64,000 nt of DNA, taken from the NCBI GenBank assembly GCA_902575965.1, contig CACGTM010000002.1, forward strand, positions 79,547-143,546, read 5' to 3'. Of this stretch, positions 21,577-32,357 are shown piece by piece; position 1 is the first letter of the stretch, and each line of letters starts with the position of its first letter. The translations under genes and the position numbers were made by a program. This DNA comes from an uncultured Alphaproteobacteria bacterium (GTDB taxonomy: Bacteria; Pseudomonadota; Alphaproteobacteria; Rhodospirillales; Rhodospirillaceae). The notes below the pieces were generated by a model that saw nothing but the letters and a program-made list of their open reading frames with translations, did not search any database and was not told the origin of the DNA.

Positions 21577-22512
21577 TCACAATATTGACTTGAAGTACTT
21601 TATTGTTTTTTCTAATCCTTCTTCTAAACCTACCTTTGGAATCCAACCTAGTTTTTCTTTAGCGAGAGAAATATTAGGCTTACGCCTTGTTGGGTCATCA
21701 ATAGGTATTTTTTTGTGAGTTATCTTTGAACTAGAACCAGTTTTTTTTATTATTAACTCCGCAAGCTCTAATATAGATAATTCAGAAGGATTACCAATGT
21801 TCACTGGCCCAGTAAAATTATTTTGGGATGACATTAAAAGAAATAATGCTTCAACAGTGTCTGAGACATAACAAAATGACCTTGTATGAGACCCATCACC
21901 ATAAATAGAAATTGGAGAACCCGTTAACGCTTGTACAATAAAGTTAGAAACAACTCTTCCATCATTAGGTAACATCCTAGGCCCAAAAGTATTAAATATC
22001 CTTCCGATTTTAATAACTAAATTATGCTGTCTATGGTAATCAAAAAAAAGTGTTTCTGCACACCTTTTTCCCTCATCGTAACATGCTCTTGGGCCAATTG
22101 GATTAACATTACCTTGATAGGTCTCAATTTGCGGATGAACCTGCGGATCTCCATATACCTCACTAGTAGATGCCTGCAAAATTCTTGCATTCGTTCTTTT
22201 TGCAAGGCCTAACATATTGATAGACCCGTGAACGCTTGTCTTTGTCGTTTGTACAGGGTCAGATTGATAATGAATTGGAGATGCAGGACATGCAAGATTA
22301 TAAATTTGGTCGGTTTCAACATACAAAGGAAAAGTAATATCATGCCTCATAGCCTCAAAAATAGGTTTATCAATTAAAGCTGATAGGTTCTTTCTAGTGC
22401 CAGTAAAATAATTATCTATGCACAATACCTCAAAATTTTCTCTCACTAATTTTTCACAAAGATGAGAACCTATAAAACCTGCTCCACCTGTGACAATGAC
22501 TCTTTTCAACAC
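21577..22512 (-). CDS. NAD-dependent sugar epimerase/decarboxylase, UDP-glucuronate decarboxylase-like
   Basis: [51 protein letters not shown] (YxxxK) characteristic of UXS-type SDRs. Confidence 0.88.
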   Translation of the reverse strand: MLKRVIVTGGAGFIGSHLCEKLVRENFEVLCIDNYFTGTRKNLSALIDKPIFEAMRHDITFPLYVETDQIYNLACPASPIHYQSDPVQTTKTSVHGSINMLGLAKRTNARILQASTSEVYGDPQVHPQIETYQGNVNPIGPRACYDEGKRCAETLFFDYHRQHNLVIKIGRIFNTFGPRMLPNDGRVVSNFIVQALTGSPISIYGDGSHTRSFCYVSDTVEALFLLMSSQNNFTGPVNIGNPSELSILELAELIIKKTGSSSKITHKKIPIDDPTRRKPNISLAKEKLGWIPKVGLEEGLEKTIKYFKSIL

Positions 22513-22745
22513 TTTTCCCCTGATAAGTAATAGAATTTATCTTAAACAATCTAATCAATTAAGACGATGATTTTATTGTATTTTGAAGTATAAGCTTAAC
22601 AAGTTAATGTCCATACTTTATTCTAACCTCTAAAGTTTTCATCAGTAAATAAATTTTATATTTACTCAGATTTTTTAGAATAATAGTATCAAACAATCAA
22701 ATATAAAGGTATATCTGTTAATTAAGTCTATTTTGGAGATTGTAA

Positions 22746-23456
22746 ATGTCAAAGATATTTGGGCTGCCGAGTATTATCTTTCTATTCCTAATTTCGTTAT
22801 CTGCTCCAGCACTATCAGAGGACCCAACACGTAAAGCTAGAATTATAATCGACGAGTCAGTAGTTTCAATTGAGCGTATAAGAGAAGAAAATATGTCTAC
22901 GCCAAAATTAGAAAATGCGCTCAAAAAAGCAAAAGGAGTTTTAATAATCCCATCTTATTACAAGGCAGGTATTTTTATAGGGGGAAGTTACGGTGACGGA
23001 GTATTACTTAGACGAGACAAAACTGGAGGGTTTAGTGACCCTGCTTTCTATAGAATGACTTCTGGTTCCCTAGGCCTTCAGTTGGGTATGCAGTCCTCAG
23101 AAGTAATGTTCTTAATTCTAACCTCTAGAGGTATGCAGGCCGTTATTGACGATAAGTTTAAGTTTGGTGCAAATGTTGGAATAAGCGTTGGTCCAGCTGG
23201 AGTTGGTGTTGAGGGGGCAACTACAACAAACATTGGAAGAGACATTGTAGCTTATTCAAGAAATGCTGGTTTATTCGCTGGAGGAGGTCTTGAAGGCAGT
23301 ATAATAAGACCCCGTAAGGACTTAAATGCAGCTGTATATGGGGTTAGTAACTCACAACCTAGTTCTATAATTTCTAAAAATAATTTAGTTTATGCGGAAA
23401 GACTAAGGAACGCTCTAACATCTCAAATTTATTATTCTTCGCCTCAGGTTAAATAA
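22746..23456 (+). CDS. SYLF/Ysc84-domain secreted lipid-binding protein
   Basis: Signal peptide then KKAKGVLIIPSYYKAGIFIGGSYGDGVLL...GPAGVGVEG, characteristic of SYLF family. Confidence 0.8.
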   Translation: MSKIFGLPSIIFLFLISLSAPALSEDPTRKARIIIDESVVSIERIREENMSTPKLENALKKAKGVLIIPSYYKAGIFIGGSYGDGVLLRRDKTGGFSDPAFYRMTSGSLGLQLGMQSSEVMFLILTSRGMQAVIDDKFKFGANVGISVGPAGVGVEGATTTNIGRDIVAYSRNAGLFAGGGLEGSIIRPRKDLNAAVYGVSNSQPSSIISKNNLVYAERLRNALTSQIYYSSPQVK

Positions 23457-23457
23457 T

Positions 23458-24828
23458 CTATTTTTTTTCAAATGTTAAAGGTGCAACATCTATTATTGCT
23501 GCAGAGTTTCTTGTTACCTCAAGAATCGCAAATCCTCTCTCTGAAAGTCCTGTCTTTGTAAATCTAAATACTCCATCCACACCAGAAAAACCATTTGGTG
23601 AGAAAAAGTTTTTCTCATCAAATGGATTAATTCTGTGCGTTCTTGATAGGATTGAAGCTAGGGCAACAGCATCATAACCGTGAGTTGAAATAGCAGGAGG
23701 TTTATAACCGTATATTTCTTTAAACCTATTATAAAAATCTAGATTCTGTTTTGGCGATGGAGCCGGGTACCATCCACCAACTAATGAAGGTTCTTTTCCT
23801 AATCCAGAAATATGCCATAAAAGAGTTCCCATCAATTGAACTCTTCCAGGGTCAACATCATAATAAGGCAAAAGCGCAGCAACCTCAGTCAAACGTCCTC
23901 CACTCTCAGGAATTAGAATAGCATCATAGGGAACATCACCAATAGTATCTAATTGTTCAAGTCTCTTAAGAGCTGCTAGGGAAATAGCATCCTCCTTATC
24001 CTTCAAGAGGTCTCTTTGTTTTTTCAATGAATTATGTCTTCGGTCGTAATCTGCAAAGCTTCTAACTACTTCATTTAAATTTGAACCACTTGGATCATAG
24101 TATGCAATTTTTGTAAGCTCAGCTCCTGCCTGCTCTATGACTTGCTGGGCAGTATCTACTACTGTTTCGCCATATGGTGTTCCTGGAGCTAAAACAGCAT
24201 AGCGAAAAATATTTTGTGAAATACCAAAGTTAATAATTCTCCTAACCTGTTCATGAACAAGAAAACCTAAGATAAATACCCCAGGCCTTGCAACTGTAGG
24301 GTCGGTAGTAAAAGGTATCATTACAAGATTAGAGCGTCTTATATAAGTAGTAATTGCCTTAGCAGAGCTTGAAAATACAGGTCCAAGAATTAACATTGCA
24401 CCATCCAAAATTGCTTGTTCTGATGCCCTTTGAGCCCCCTCAGGCGTTCCTTCTGTATCATATGGAAGTAGCCTAAAATAATTATCAGAAATATCAAACA
24501 ATGCCATAGTGGCTGAGGACAATATACTTTGACCAATGTTCGCAGATGGGCCACTTAAAGGTAGCAATATTGCAACATTAACTATTTTTTTAGTATTATT
24601 ATTTCCACCCTCTTCATGATTAACAGTAAAGCGCGGAAAGGAGTCTTGTCTGGTTTTCCTAGGTTCATCAACAAATTGATTATCAGAACCTAGTAAACCA
24701 ATTTCACTGTTGTTTTGGATTTTTACATCTTTTAAATCATCAGTTATACGTGTTACAGTATCTGTAGAACAAGAACTCAAAATTATATTTAAAAATAAAA
24801 CCAATGGCAAAAAAAGCCAAAACCTCAT
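23458..24828 (-). CDS. Penicillin-binding protein activator (LppC/LpoA-like, periplasmic-binding-protein fold) lipoprotein
   Basis: Lipobox (IILSSC), VNVAILLPLSGPSANIGQSI...LILGPVFSSSAKAI, adjacent to rsmI as in many proteobacteria. Confidence 0.85.
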   Translation of the reverse strand: MRFWLFLPLVLFLNIILSSCSTDTVTRITDDLKDVKIQNNSEIGLLGSDNQFVDEPRKTRQDSFPRFTVNHEEGGNNNTKKIVNVAILLPLSGPSANIGQSILSSATMALFDISDNYFRLLPYDTEGTPEGAQRASEQAILDGAMLILGPVFSSSAKAITTYIRRSNLVMIPFTTDPTVARPGVFILGFLVHEQVRRIINFGISQNIFRYAVLAPGTPYGETVVDTAQQVIEQAGAELTKIAYYDPSGSNLNEVVRSFADYDRRHNSLKKQRDLLKDKEDAISLAALKRLEQLDTIGDVPYDAILIPESGGRLTEVAALLPYYDVDPGRVQLMGTLLWHISGLGKEPSLVGGWYPAPSPKQNLDFYNRFKEIYGYKPPAISTHGYDAVALASILSRTHRINPFDEKNFFSPNGFSGVDGVFRFTKTGLSERGFAILEVTRNSAAIIDVAPLTFEKK

Positions 24829-25805
24829 CGAAACCTCCTTCTAGTTCGAGTATGGAAAAGACGCAAAATAAAAAACATACAAAGTATGCTAATGTTGAGT
24901 CTATTATAAGCCAACTTCCCGGTCTATCTAAAATAAGTATAAACCAAAAATTTGATCCCGCGCTTTACATTATTTCTACACCAATAGGTAATTTAATGGA
25001 TATTTCATTAAGAAGTCTAGCGATTCTAAACGAAGCGGATCTTATTGCAGCTGAGGACACAAGAGTAACACGTAAATTGCTAAGTTATTTTGAAATTAAA
25101 ACCTCAATGATATCCTATAATGATAATAGCACTGCAAATGTTCGAAAAAAAATAGTTAAACTGATTTCAGAAAATAAACTAGTTGCACTTGTTAGTGACG
25201 CAGGAACGCCTCTTATTTCTGACCCAGGATTCAAATTAGTCAAAGAATGTATTAGAATGGACTTGAAAGTCGTTTCCGTTCCAGGGCCAACTGCATTCAT
25301 TTCAGCACTAGTTTCATCAGGAATAGAACCATCACCAGTAACTTTTATTGGTTTTTTACCATCAAAAAAAAATCCACGTAATAAAAAATTACATGAGTTG
25401 TCAAAAATGAATTCAACTATTGTTATATTTATATCTGGACGGAATTTAGTATCTACTATGGAAGAAATGTTTAATATATTTGGTGAAAGAACAATTTGTG
25501 TTGCACGTGAGTTAACAAAAATTCATGAGGAGGTATTCCGTGGCAAGTTGTCAAAGTATATAATGAATAATAAAAATAATTCTACTATTAAAGGTGAGAT
25601 AACTCTTATAGTTTCAAGGGGGAGTGATTCTAGCATTACTGATAATATTGATCACCTAGACAACAAAATAAAAAAAGAGCTAAAAAGTAACTCTTTGAAG
25701 AAGACGGTTGATATTATAAAAGCAACTACAGACCTTCCCAAAAAGGTCATTTATAACCGAGCGCTGGAATTAAAAAAGAGATTCTATGATGAAGAAGATA
25801 TTTAA
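24804..25805 (+). CDS. rsmI: 16S rRNA (cytidine(1402)-2'-O)-methyltransferase
   Basis: LYIISTPIGNLMDISLRSL, AAEDTRVTRKLL, SDAGTPLISDPG, PGPTAFISALVSSG; true start may be ATG 24852. Confidence 0.95.
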   Translation: MAKKAKTSSKPPSSSSMEKTQNKKHTKYANVESIISQLPGLSKISINQKFDPALYIISTPIGNLMDISLRSLAILNEADLIAAEDTRVTRKLLSYFEIKTSMISYNDNSTANVRKKIVKLISENKLVALVSDAGTPLISDPGFKLVKECIRMDLKVVSVPGPTAFISALVSSGIEPSPVTFIGFLPSKKNPRNKKLHELSKMNSTIVIFISGRNLVSTMEEMFNIFGERTICVARELTKIHEEVFRGKLSKYIMNNKNNSTIKGEITLIVSRGSDSSITDNIDHLDNKIKKELKSNSLKKTVDIIKATTDLPKKVIYNRALELKKRFYDEEDI

Positions 25806-26370
25806 ATTTAATCTTCTAATTTTTATTAACGTTATCCTTAACGCCTGCGCACCAACACCTGCAAATTTTTTAATGGGAACAGGTGTTGCAATAGCAGTAA
25901 AGACAGAAGAACAAAAGATTATACAAAACAACTCCAAAGATAAAATAAATGAACTCAAAATTACTAGAGAGCTTATCAATAAAAATAAAATTTCTTTTTC
26001 TGATCTCAATATTACTTCATTAGAAAATAATATTACAATTGATGGTAACTTAAATAATATCTCAGATTACCTTGAAGTACTAAATACAATATGGCTTCAA
26101 ACTGAAATAAAGAGCGTTCAGAGTAAAGTATTTATTTATAATGATAATAGAGATAGTTCTATATCAGATCAGTTATTACTTAGGTTATCAGAGGACCCAA
26201 TTATAAATGAGAGGAATTATTCGATAGTAGCAATAAATAATGATATTTATTTAATTGGCAGACCATTTTCGTCTATAGAAGAGTCGAATGCTATAAAACA
26301 TGCTGCCTCAATCGGAATTAATTATAACATACACACAAATTTTTATTATAATAAGAATCAATTAAATTAA
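25786..26370 (+). CDS. BON-domain-like lipoprotein
   Basis: Lipobox (ILNACAP) followed by FLMGTGVAIAVKTEEQ...BON-like repeats; conserved position between rsmI and gshB. Confidence 0.7.
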   Translation: MMKKIFKFNLLIFINVILNACAPTPANFLMGTGVAIAVKTEEQKIIQNNSKDKINELKITRELINKNKISFSDLNITSLENNITIDGNLNNISDYLEVLNTIWLQTEIKSVQSKVFIYNDNRDSSISDQLLLRLSEDPIINERNYSIVAINNDIYLIGRPFSSIEESNAIKHAASIGINYNIHTNFYYNKNQLN

Positions 26371-26377
26371 TGAAAGA

Positions 26378-27322
26378 ATGAAGATGAGTTTATCAGTCGC
26401 AATACAAATGGATCCCCTTGAAAACATCGATTTAGAAGCAGACTCAACCTATTTGATTGCCTTAGAGGCAAAAAAAAGAAACCATAAACTCTATCATTAT
26501 ACTCCTTCGTCCCTTTCACTTCGAGATGGAAAACTATATGCAAAAGCAAATTTTCTACTCATTAACCATAATGAAAAAAAAAATATTTTGTTAGGAGAAG
26601 AAACTCATATAAATCTTGAAGATATGGATATTGTTCTAATGAGGCAGGATCCACCTTTTGATATGTCCTATATTACAGCAACCTACTTACTAGAAAAAAT
26701 CTCTAGCAAAACACTTATAATTAACGACCCAGAAGGGGTAAGGAACTCGCCGGAGAAATTACTTGTAACAGCTTTTAAGGATTATGTTCCACCCACATTA
26801 ATATCATCTGATTTGAGTGAAATTAATAGTTTCAAAAAATTATATCAGGACGTAATTGTCAAACCACTTTATGGCAATGGCGGTTCTGGGGTTTTTCATT
26901 TATCTCCTCATGATGAAAATCTATCATCTTTAATCGAATTATTCACATCCTATTCTCGAGAACCCTTGATTGTTCAAAAGTATATACCTGAAGTTCGATC
27001 AGGAGATAAAAGGATAATATTAATAGATGGAGAACCTGTAGGTGCAATAAATAGAGTTCCTGCTAAAGGTGAAGCCAGATCAAATATGCATGTAGGTGGT
27101 AGGGCGGAAAAAACAGAATTAAATGAAGTCGACAGGTCAATTTGTCATTCGATTGGAGATGTATTAAGAGATAGAGGCCTCTTTTTTACAGGCATTGATG
27201 TAATAGGAAATTTTCTAACTGAGATTAATGTTACGTCACCGACAGGTATACAAGAGATTAATCGTTTTGATAATACACAAATCGAAAAAATATTTTGGAA
27301 AGAACTAGAGAAAAAAATTTAA
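26378..27322 (+). CDS. gshB: Glutathione synthetase
   Basis: VAIQMDPLENIDLEADST, MRQDPPFDMSYITATYLLE, VKPLYGNGGSGVF, GDKRIILIDGEPVGAINRVP ATP-grasp. Confidence 0.95.
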   Translation: MKMSLSVAIQMDPLENIDLEADSTYLIALEAKKRNHKLYHYTPSSLSLRDGKLYAKANFLLINHNEKKNILLGEETHINLEDMDIVLMRQDPPFDMSYITATYLLEKISSKTLIINDPEGVRNSPEKLLVTAFKDYVPPTLISSDLSEINSFKKLYQDVIVKPLYGNGGSGVFHLSPHDENLSSLIELFTSYSREPLIVQKYIPEVRSGDKRIILIDGEPVGAINRVPAKGEARSNMHVGGRAEKTELNEVDRSICHSIGDVLRDRGLFFTGIDVIGNFLTEINVTSPTGIQEINRFDNTQIEKIFWKELEKKI

Positions 27323-27336
27323 TAAATACTATTTAT

Positions 27337-27711
27337 TCACGGTAGTATAGAACCTAATTTTCTTCCTCCTACTATATGAAAATGGAGATGTGGTACTTCT
27401 TGAGAAGAATCAGGGCCTGAATTAGAGATTATTCTATATCCAGTATCATTTATCCCTTTAATTTTAGTTATTTGTGATATCGCCCTAATAAAAGCAACTA
27501 TTTCTTTATCAGAGGCATTTTCCGAGAAATCAGTCATAGAAGTATATTTGCCTTTTGGTATAAGAAGTGCATGTACCGGGCTCTGGGGATTAATATCTTC
27601 AAATGCTAATACATATTCATTTTCGTAAATTGTATTATTTGGTATCTCTCCACTTAATATTTTTGAGAAAATATTTTCATTTTTGTATACTGACAAAATT
27701 CTTACTTTCAA
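27337..27711 (-). CDS. hinT: HIT-family protein (HinT-like)
   Basis: HLHFHIVGGRKLG HIT motif. Confidence 0.9.
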   Translation of the reverse strand: MKVRILSVYKNENIFSKILSGEIPNNTIYENEYVLAFEDINPQSPVHALLIPKGKYTSMTDFSENASDKEIVAFIRAISQITKIKGINDTGYRIISNSGPDSSQEVPHLHFHIVGGRKLGSILP

Positions 27712-27713
27712 AT

Positions 27714-28055
27714 CTAATTTGTTTTGTTGTCTTTTGAATGGAAACGTTCCTCTAAAATCTTATATACATCTTGCGGTTTTAAATCACGTGCAGCCAATAA
27801 AACTATGAGCATATATATTAAGTCAGCAGCCTCATTTAATAGTTCCTCATCACTCTGAGATACTGCTGCTAATGCTGTCTCTACGCCTTCCTCTCCAACC
27901 TTCTGTGCAATCCTTCTTATCCCTTGTAAGAAAAGACTTGCAGTATAAGAATCTTCAGGACTGGAATCTTTTCTAGACATTACAACAGAATATATCTTTT
28001 CTATAATATCAGAAGTTAAAACTTGCTTATCTTTATTCATTTTTATACCAATCAT
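27714..28055 (-). CDS. hisE: Phosphoribosyl-ATP pyrophosphatase
   Basis: RIAQKVGEEGVETALAA...EAADLIYMLIVLL (MazG-like) and context in his cluster. Confidence 0.93.
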   Translation of the reverse strand: MIGIKMNKDKQVLTSDIIEKIYSVVMSRKDSSPEDSYTASLFLQGIRRIAQKVGEEGVETALAAVSQSDEELLNEAADLIYMLIVLLAARDLKPQDVYKILEERFHSKDNKTN

Positions 28056-28067
28056 AATATTTGTTAT

Positions 28068-28826
28068 TCATAGCCTAATAGGAACCCCAGCGTTTTTAAG
28101 ATACTGTTTCACTTCAGAGATAGTGTATTTTCCAAAGTGAAAAATTGAGGCTGCCAAAACCGCAGATGCATGCCCATCCATGATACCTTCAAGCATATGC
28201 TCTGGCCCTCCTACTCCACCTGAAGCAACTACTGGCACTGAAACCGCATCTGAAACTAACCTAGTAAGATTAATATCATATCCATCATTAGTACCATCGC
28301 GATCCATGGATGTAAGTAATATTTCTCCAGCACCATAAGACTCCATCTGTTCTGCCCATTGAATTGCTTCAATCCCAGTTGATTTTCTGCCTCCATGAGT
28401 AAATATCTCATACCTGTTTGCAGATACCTTTTTTGGGTCCACTGCTACTACTATGCACTGGCTCCCAAATTTTTCAGCAGCTTGTTTTACAAAGAGTGGA
28501 TTATCAACAGCTGCTGTATTAATAGAAACTTTGTCAGCACCTGAAAGTAGGAGTTTCCTTATGTCTTCAATACTTCTAACACCGCCACCGACTGTAAGTG
28601 GCATAAAACAATTTTCTGCTGTCTTTGATACCACATCAAAAAGTATCTCACGTCGTTCGCTACTCGCTGTAATATCTAAAAAACAAAGTTCATCTGCACC
28701 AGATTTATCGTAAAACTTGGCCTGCTCAAGTGGGTCACCCGCATCCCTTAAATCTATAAAATTAATACCCTTTACCACACGACCATTTTTGACATCTAGG
28801 CATGGTATTATTCTAATTGTCAGCAT
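28068..28826 (-). CDS. hisF: Imidazole glycerol phosphate synthase subunit HisF
   Basis: [52 protein letters not shown]. Confidence 0.97.
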   Translation of the reverse strand: MLTIRIIPCLDVKNGRVVKGINFIDLRDAGDPLEQAKFYDKSGADELCFLDITASSERREILFDVVSKTAENCFMPLTVGGGVRSIEDIRKLLLSGADKVSINTAAVDNPLFVKQAAEKFGSQCIVVAVDPKKVSANRYEIFTHGGRKSTGIEAIQWAEQMESYGAGEILLTSMDRDGTNDGYDINLTRLVSDAVSVPVVASGGVGGPEHMLEGIMDGHASAVLAASIFHFGKYTISEVKQYLKNAGVPIRL

Positions 28827-29581
28827 TTGTTACCTAGGAAATTTTTAATCATATTTATATCTAATCTTCCATCATAAAGAGCCCTGCCAATAATTAGGCC
28901 TTTAATATTCGATGACTTTTTAGCTTCCCTTACAACCAGTGCCAAATCATCCATACTTCCAACCCCACCAGAAATGATTAATGGTATTTTTACAATGCTT
29001 GAGAGGTTTGCAGATGCCTCAATATTAGGTCCGCTCAGAAGACCATCTCTTGATATATCTGTATGAATTATAGCTGAGACCCCAGAGTCCTCGAATTTTT
29101 TTGCTAAATCTAAGTCTTTAATTTTTGATTGCTTTGCCCATCCTTCAACTGCAACAAAACCATCTCTTGAGTCTATACCTACGGCAATCCTATCAGGAAA
29201 TAATCTACACGCCTGTTTCACGAGACTCGGATTATTCAATGCTATAGTTCCTAAAACTACTCTTTGAATACCTGCCTCAACCCACTTTCCAATGTTATCT
29301 ATATCTCTTATACCACCTCCAAGCTGAATAGGCAGGTCCGTATTTTTGACTATAGTTTTGATTATATCGGTATTATGAGACCTTCCAGCAAAAGCGCCGT
29401 CTAAATCAACGACATGTATCCACCCAAACCCTGTATTTTCGAAAAACTTTGCTTGAGACAAAGGATCATCGTTATATACTGTTTTCTTTTTTAGATCACC
29501 TTGTATCAGCCTGACGCATTTTCCATCCTTAAGATCTATAGCTGGATATATAACAAAGTCATTCAATTTTAAGGCTTCCAT
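28820..29581 (-). CDS. hisA: Phosphoribosylformimino-5-aminoimidazole carboxamide ribotide isomerase
   Basis: [43 protein letters not shown]. Confidence 0.97.
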   Translation of the reverse strand: MEALKLNDFVIYPAIDLKDGKCVRLIQGDLKKKTVYNDDPLSQAKFFENTGFGWIHVVDLDGAFAGRSHNTDIIKTIVKNTDLPIQLGGGIRDIDNIGKWVEAGIQRVVLGTIALNNPSLVKQACRLFPDRIAVGIDSRDGFVAVEGWAKQSKIKDLDLAKKFEDSGVSAIIHTDISRDGLLSGPNIEASANLSSIVKIPLIISGGVGSMDDLALVVREAKKSSNIKGLIIGRALYDGRLDINMIKNFLGNKC

Positions 29582-30225
29582 TTCAAAAAATTAGATAAAA
29601 ATTTTAATCCTAGGAGTTGGCTTTTTTCAGGATGGAATTGTGTCCCTAACATATTTTCTTTTTCAACTATAGCAACCAGGCTCTGGTGATAATCAACCGT
29701 CGCCAAAACATTATCCTCAAAGTCGCAAAGAAAATGAAAACTATGTACAAAATAAAAATAACGTTCATTGGTAATCCCATCAAATAGAAAATGCGACTTG
29801 TTTGGGCATATTTGGTTCCAACCCATATGCGGTATTTTTGGCTTTGCCAAAGTTTCATGTTTCATTAGACCTGGCTCGATTGGGACTACTTGGCCTGGTA
29901 TCCAGTTTAACCCATTAGTCTTACCATTTTCTAATCCAACGGTTGACATTAATTGCATACCAACACAAATACCAAGAAAAGGTCTACTTTTCCTCCTAAC
30001 AGTTTCCTCTAAAGCATCCCTTAAACCCTTTACAGACTCCAGTCCTTTTTTACAATCAGAGTAGGTACCAACGCCCGGTAGAATTACTTTATCTGATTTT
30101 TTAACATCATTAGAGTCGTTTGAGACAACTATATTAATATTCTTTAAATCTTCTTTGGCTTTTCCCAGAGAAGTATACAACGATTTTAGATTACCTGAAC
30201 CAAAATCAACAATAACAACTTGCAT
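29569..30225 (-). CDS. hisH: Imidazole glycerol phosphate synthase subunit HisH
   Basis: VDFGSGNLKSLYTSL, FLGICVGMQLM nucleophile elbow, GTQFHPEKSQ. Confidence 0.96.
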   Translation of the reverse strand: MQVVIVDFGSGNLKSLYTSLGKAKEDLKNINIVVSNDSNDVKKSDKVILPGVGTYSDCKKGLESVKGLRDALEETVRRKSRPFLGICVGMQLMSTVGLENGKTNGLNWIPGQVVPIEPGLMKHETLAKPKIPHMGWNQICPNKSHFLFDGITNERYFYFVHSFHFLCDFEDNVLATVDYHQSLVAIVEKENMLGTQFHPEKSQLLGLKFLSNFLKWKP

Positions 30226-30245
30226 ATTTTGAACCTATTAAGATG

Positions 30246-30839
30246 TCACAGCTTTCCTTTTGTTGATGGTATTTCATCTAATTTTCTCTCATCTAGTTCA
30301 ACCGCATCCCTTAATGAACGAGCCAAACCTTTAAAACATGACTCGATAATATGATGATTATTTTCACCATAATGATTCCAGACATGTAATGTAACTCCAA
30401 GTGACTGTGCGAAAGCTTGAAACCACTCTTTAAACAATTCAGTATCCATTTCACCTAGTTTTGGTTTTGAAAAATTAACATTCCAAATTAAGTATGGACG
30501 ATTAGATAAATCAAGCGAGACTTGAGAAAGAGTTTCATCCATGGGAATTGAAGAGGTCCCATATCTCCTTATACCTCTTCTTTCACCTAGAGCCTTGGAA
30601 ATTGCTTCCCCCAGACAAATTCCTGTGTCTTCGGTTGTATGATGAAAATCTATATGGAGATCACCCTTTGCATGTAGATTAATATCTATAAGACTGTGGC
30701 GAGATAATTGCTCTACCATGTGATCTAAGAAACCAATACCCGTTGAAATATTATAAATGCCTTTCCCATCAATATTTATTTCAGCCTCTATTGATGTTTC
30801 TTTAGTTTTACGTAAAACTTTAGCTATTCTATTATTCAT
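30246..30839 (-). CDS. hisB: Imidazoleglycerol-phosphate dehydratase
   Basis: [49 protein letters not shown]. Confidence 0.97.
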   Translation of the reverse strand: MNNRIAKVLRKTKETSIEAEINIDGKGIYNISTGIGFLDHMVEQLSRHSLIDINLHAKGDLHIDFHHTTEDTGICLGEAISKALGERRGIRRYGTSSIPMDETLSQVSLDLSNRPYLIWNVNFSKPKLGEMDTELFKEWFQAFAQSLGVTLHVWNHYGENNHHIIESCFKGLARSLRDAVELDERKLDEIPSTKGKL

Positions 30840-31041
30840 ATCTTAGCCTTTAGCAGAATTAAAAAATATATTCACTTATTTGGCAATTTAATAGCACTTT
30901 ATTAGAGTTAATCTAATAGTTTCTTCAAAAAAATTACCCAAGGAAATACTTTCATTTCATATTAGATCTATACTACACGATCTGATAATTATGTAGTATG
31001 TTTAAATTTAATGAAATTTATAAGGGTGAAATAATTCAAAA

Positions 31042-31509
31042 TTGAGTGACTTTAATGCAAATATTGACAGAAATTTGAAAGTTGAGGCTTCAAAACAACC
31101 AGACCCTGTTGACATTCATGTTGGTAAAAGAATTAAACTCCGAAGAACCATGCTTAAAGTAAGCCAGGACCAGCTAGCGAATGAAATTGGAGTAACTTTT
31201 CAGCAAATACAAAAATACGAAAGTGGGCATAATCGTGTTAGCGCCTCTCGTCTTTTTGATATATCTATCTTCCTTAGCTGCCATATCTCATACTTTTTTG
31301 AAGATTTTGAGATCAATTCAAGATTAAAACAGAACAAAAATATTTATAGTGATAATGACACGAGTCATAAGCAAAAAACCCCGACTGACCCAATGCTAAA
31401 AACAGAAACTTTGGAGATTGTAAGAGCTTATTGGAAGCTTCCATCTGATGATTTAAGGAAATCAATAAGAAATTTACTCATTAGTCTATCAAAAAGGGAG
31501 AGTAATTAA
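31042..31509 (+). CDS. XRE-family helix-turn-helix regulator
   Basis: IKLRRTMLKVSQDQLANEIGVTFQQIQKYESGHNRVSASRLFDI. Confidence 0.9.
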   Translation: MSDFNANIDRNLKVEASKQPDPVDIHVGKRIKLRRTMLKVSQDQLANEIGVTFQQIQKYESGHNRVSASRLFDISIFLSCHISYFFEDFEINSRLKQNKNIYSDNDTSHKQKTPTDPMLKTETLEIVRAYWKLPSDDLRKSIRNLLISLSKRESN

Positions 31510-31510
31510 G

Positions 31511-32203
31511 CTATTTATCAATCTGGTACCCTCCCCCTGTAGTTTTAATCACTTCAAAAGATGATTCTATCTTCGAAATTTTTTTCCTTAGTCTGTATAC
31601 ATGCGTTTCCAATGTGTGAGTATCGATTATATTATCATATCCCCATATAACCCTCAGTAATTTATCTTTCATCACCGTTTTGCCTTTATATTTAATCAAA
31701 AGACTTAAAATGCTCGTTTCTTTTTCTGTTAAGTTGATGAATTTATTTTTATTGATATTGTTCAGCCGTTTCAAATGTGGAACAAAACAAAACTCACCAA
31801 TTATAACCGACCTATCTTCTTCTTCTCTTTGCTTGTCTAAGATAGTCCTAATTGAAAAAACTAAGTCCTCAACGTAAAAAGGCTTAACCAAGACATCATC
31901 TAAACCGCTACTTTTTTGTAAAAATTTAATCTTATCTAGGTCTTTTGAAATAAGACCCATTGTCGGGACGTTATTAAGTAGGCTTTTATACTTACTGACG
32001 TATTCAAGCATTTTTCCATCAAAAACGTTAGAGTCAAGAATTAAAAAATGCAAATTATTTTTTTTTATGACCTCATAACTATCTAAAACATTTTTTGCTA
32101 TTAATATAATCCCAAAATCGAGAAGTTTAACTAATTGTTGCACAAAAATATCGCTTATAATTGGCTCATTAGTTACTAAAAGGAGTTTTTTTTCTTGGGC
32201 CAT
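31511..32203 (-). CDS. OmpR-type response regulator (orphan, degenerate receiver)
   Basis: Receiver-like domain (FLILDSNVFDG) plus winged helix LTEKETSILSLLIKYKGKTVMKDKLLRVIWG...TLETHVYRLRKKI. Confidence 0.85.
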   Translation of the reverse strand: MAQEKKLLLVTNEPIISDIFVQQLVKLLDFGIILIAKNVLDSYEVIKKNNLHFLILDSNVFDGKMLEYVSKYKSLLNNVPTMGLISKDLDKIKFLQKSSGLDDVLVKPFYVEDLVFSIRTILDKQREEEDRSVIIGEFCFVPHLKRLNNINKNKFINLTEKETSILSLLIKYKGKTVMKDKLLRVIWGYDNIIDTHTLETHVYRLRKKISKIESSFEVIKTTGGGYQIDK

Positions 32204-32357
32204 TATAATTATCCAAAAAATTATGAATTTAAGTTATAGTTAAGTATATTAAATCTCTTTATTTCCCTAATAAAATCGTTGTTTCTTTTTTTAGAAGAAT
32301 ATTTTATTAAACATTCTTCCTTTCTTTCAAGAAAATAATAGTTTAAAGACCAGTAAT

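Noticed and set aside
25499-25514. Additional parS candidate (TGTTGCACGTGAGTTA) in rsmI
   Set aside because: Only about 12 of 16 positions match the palindrome and the right arm is broken.
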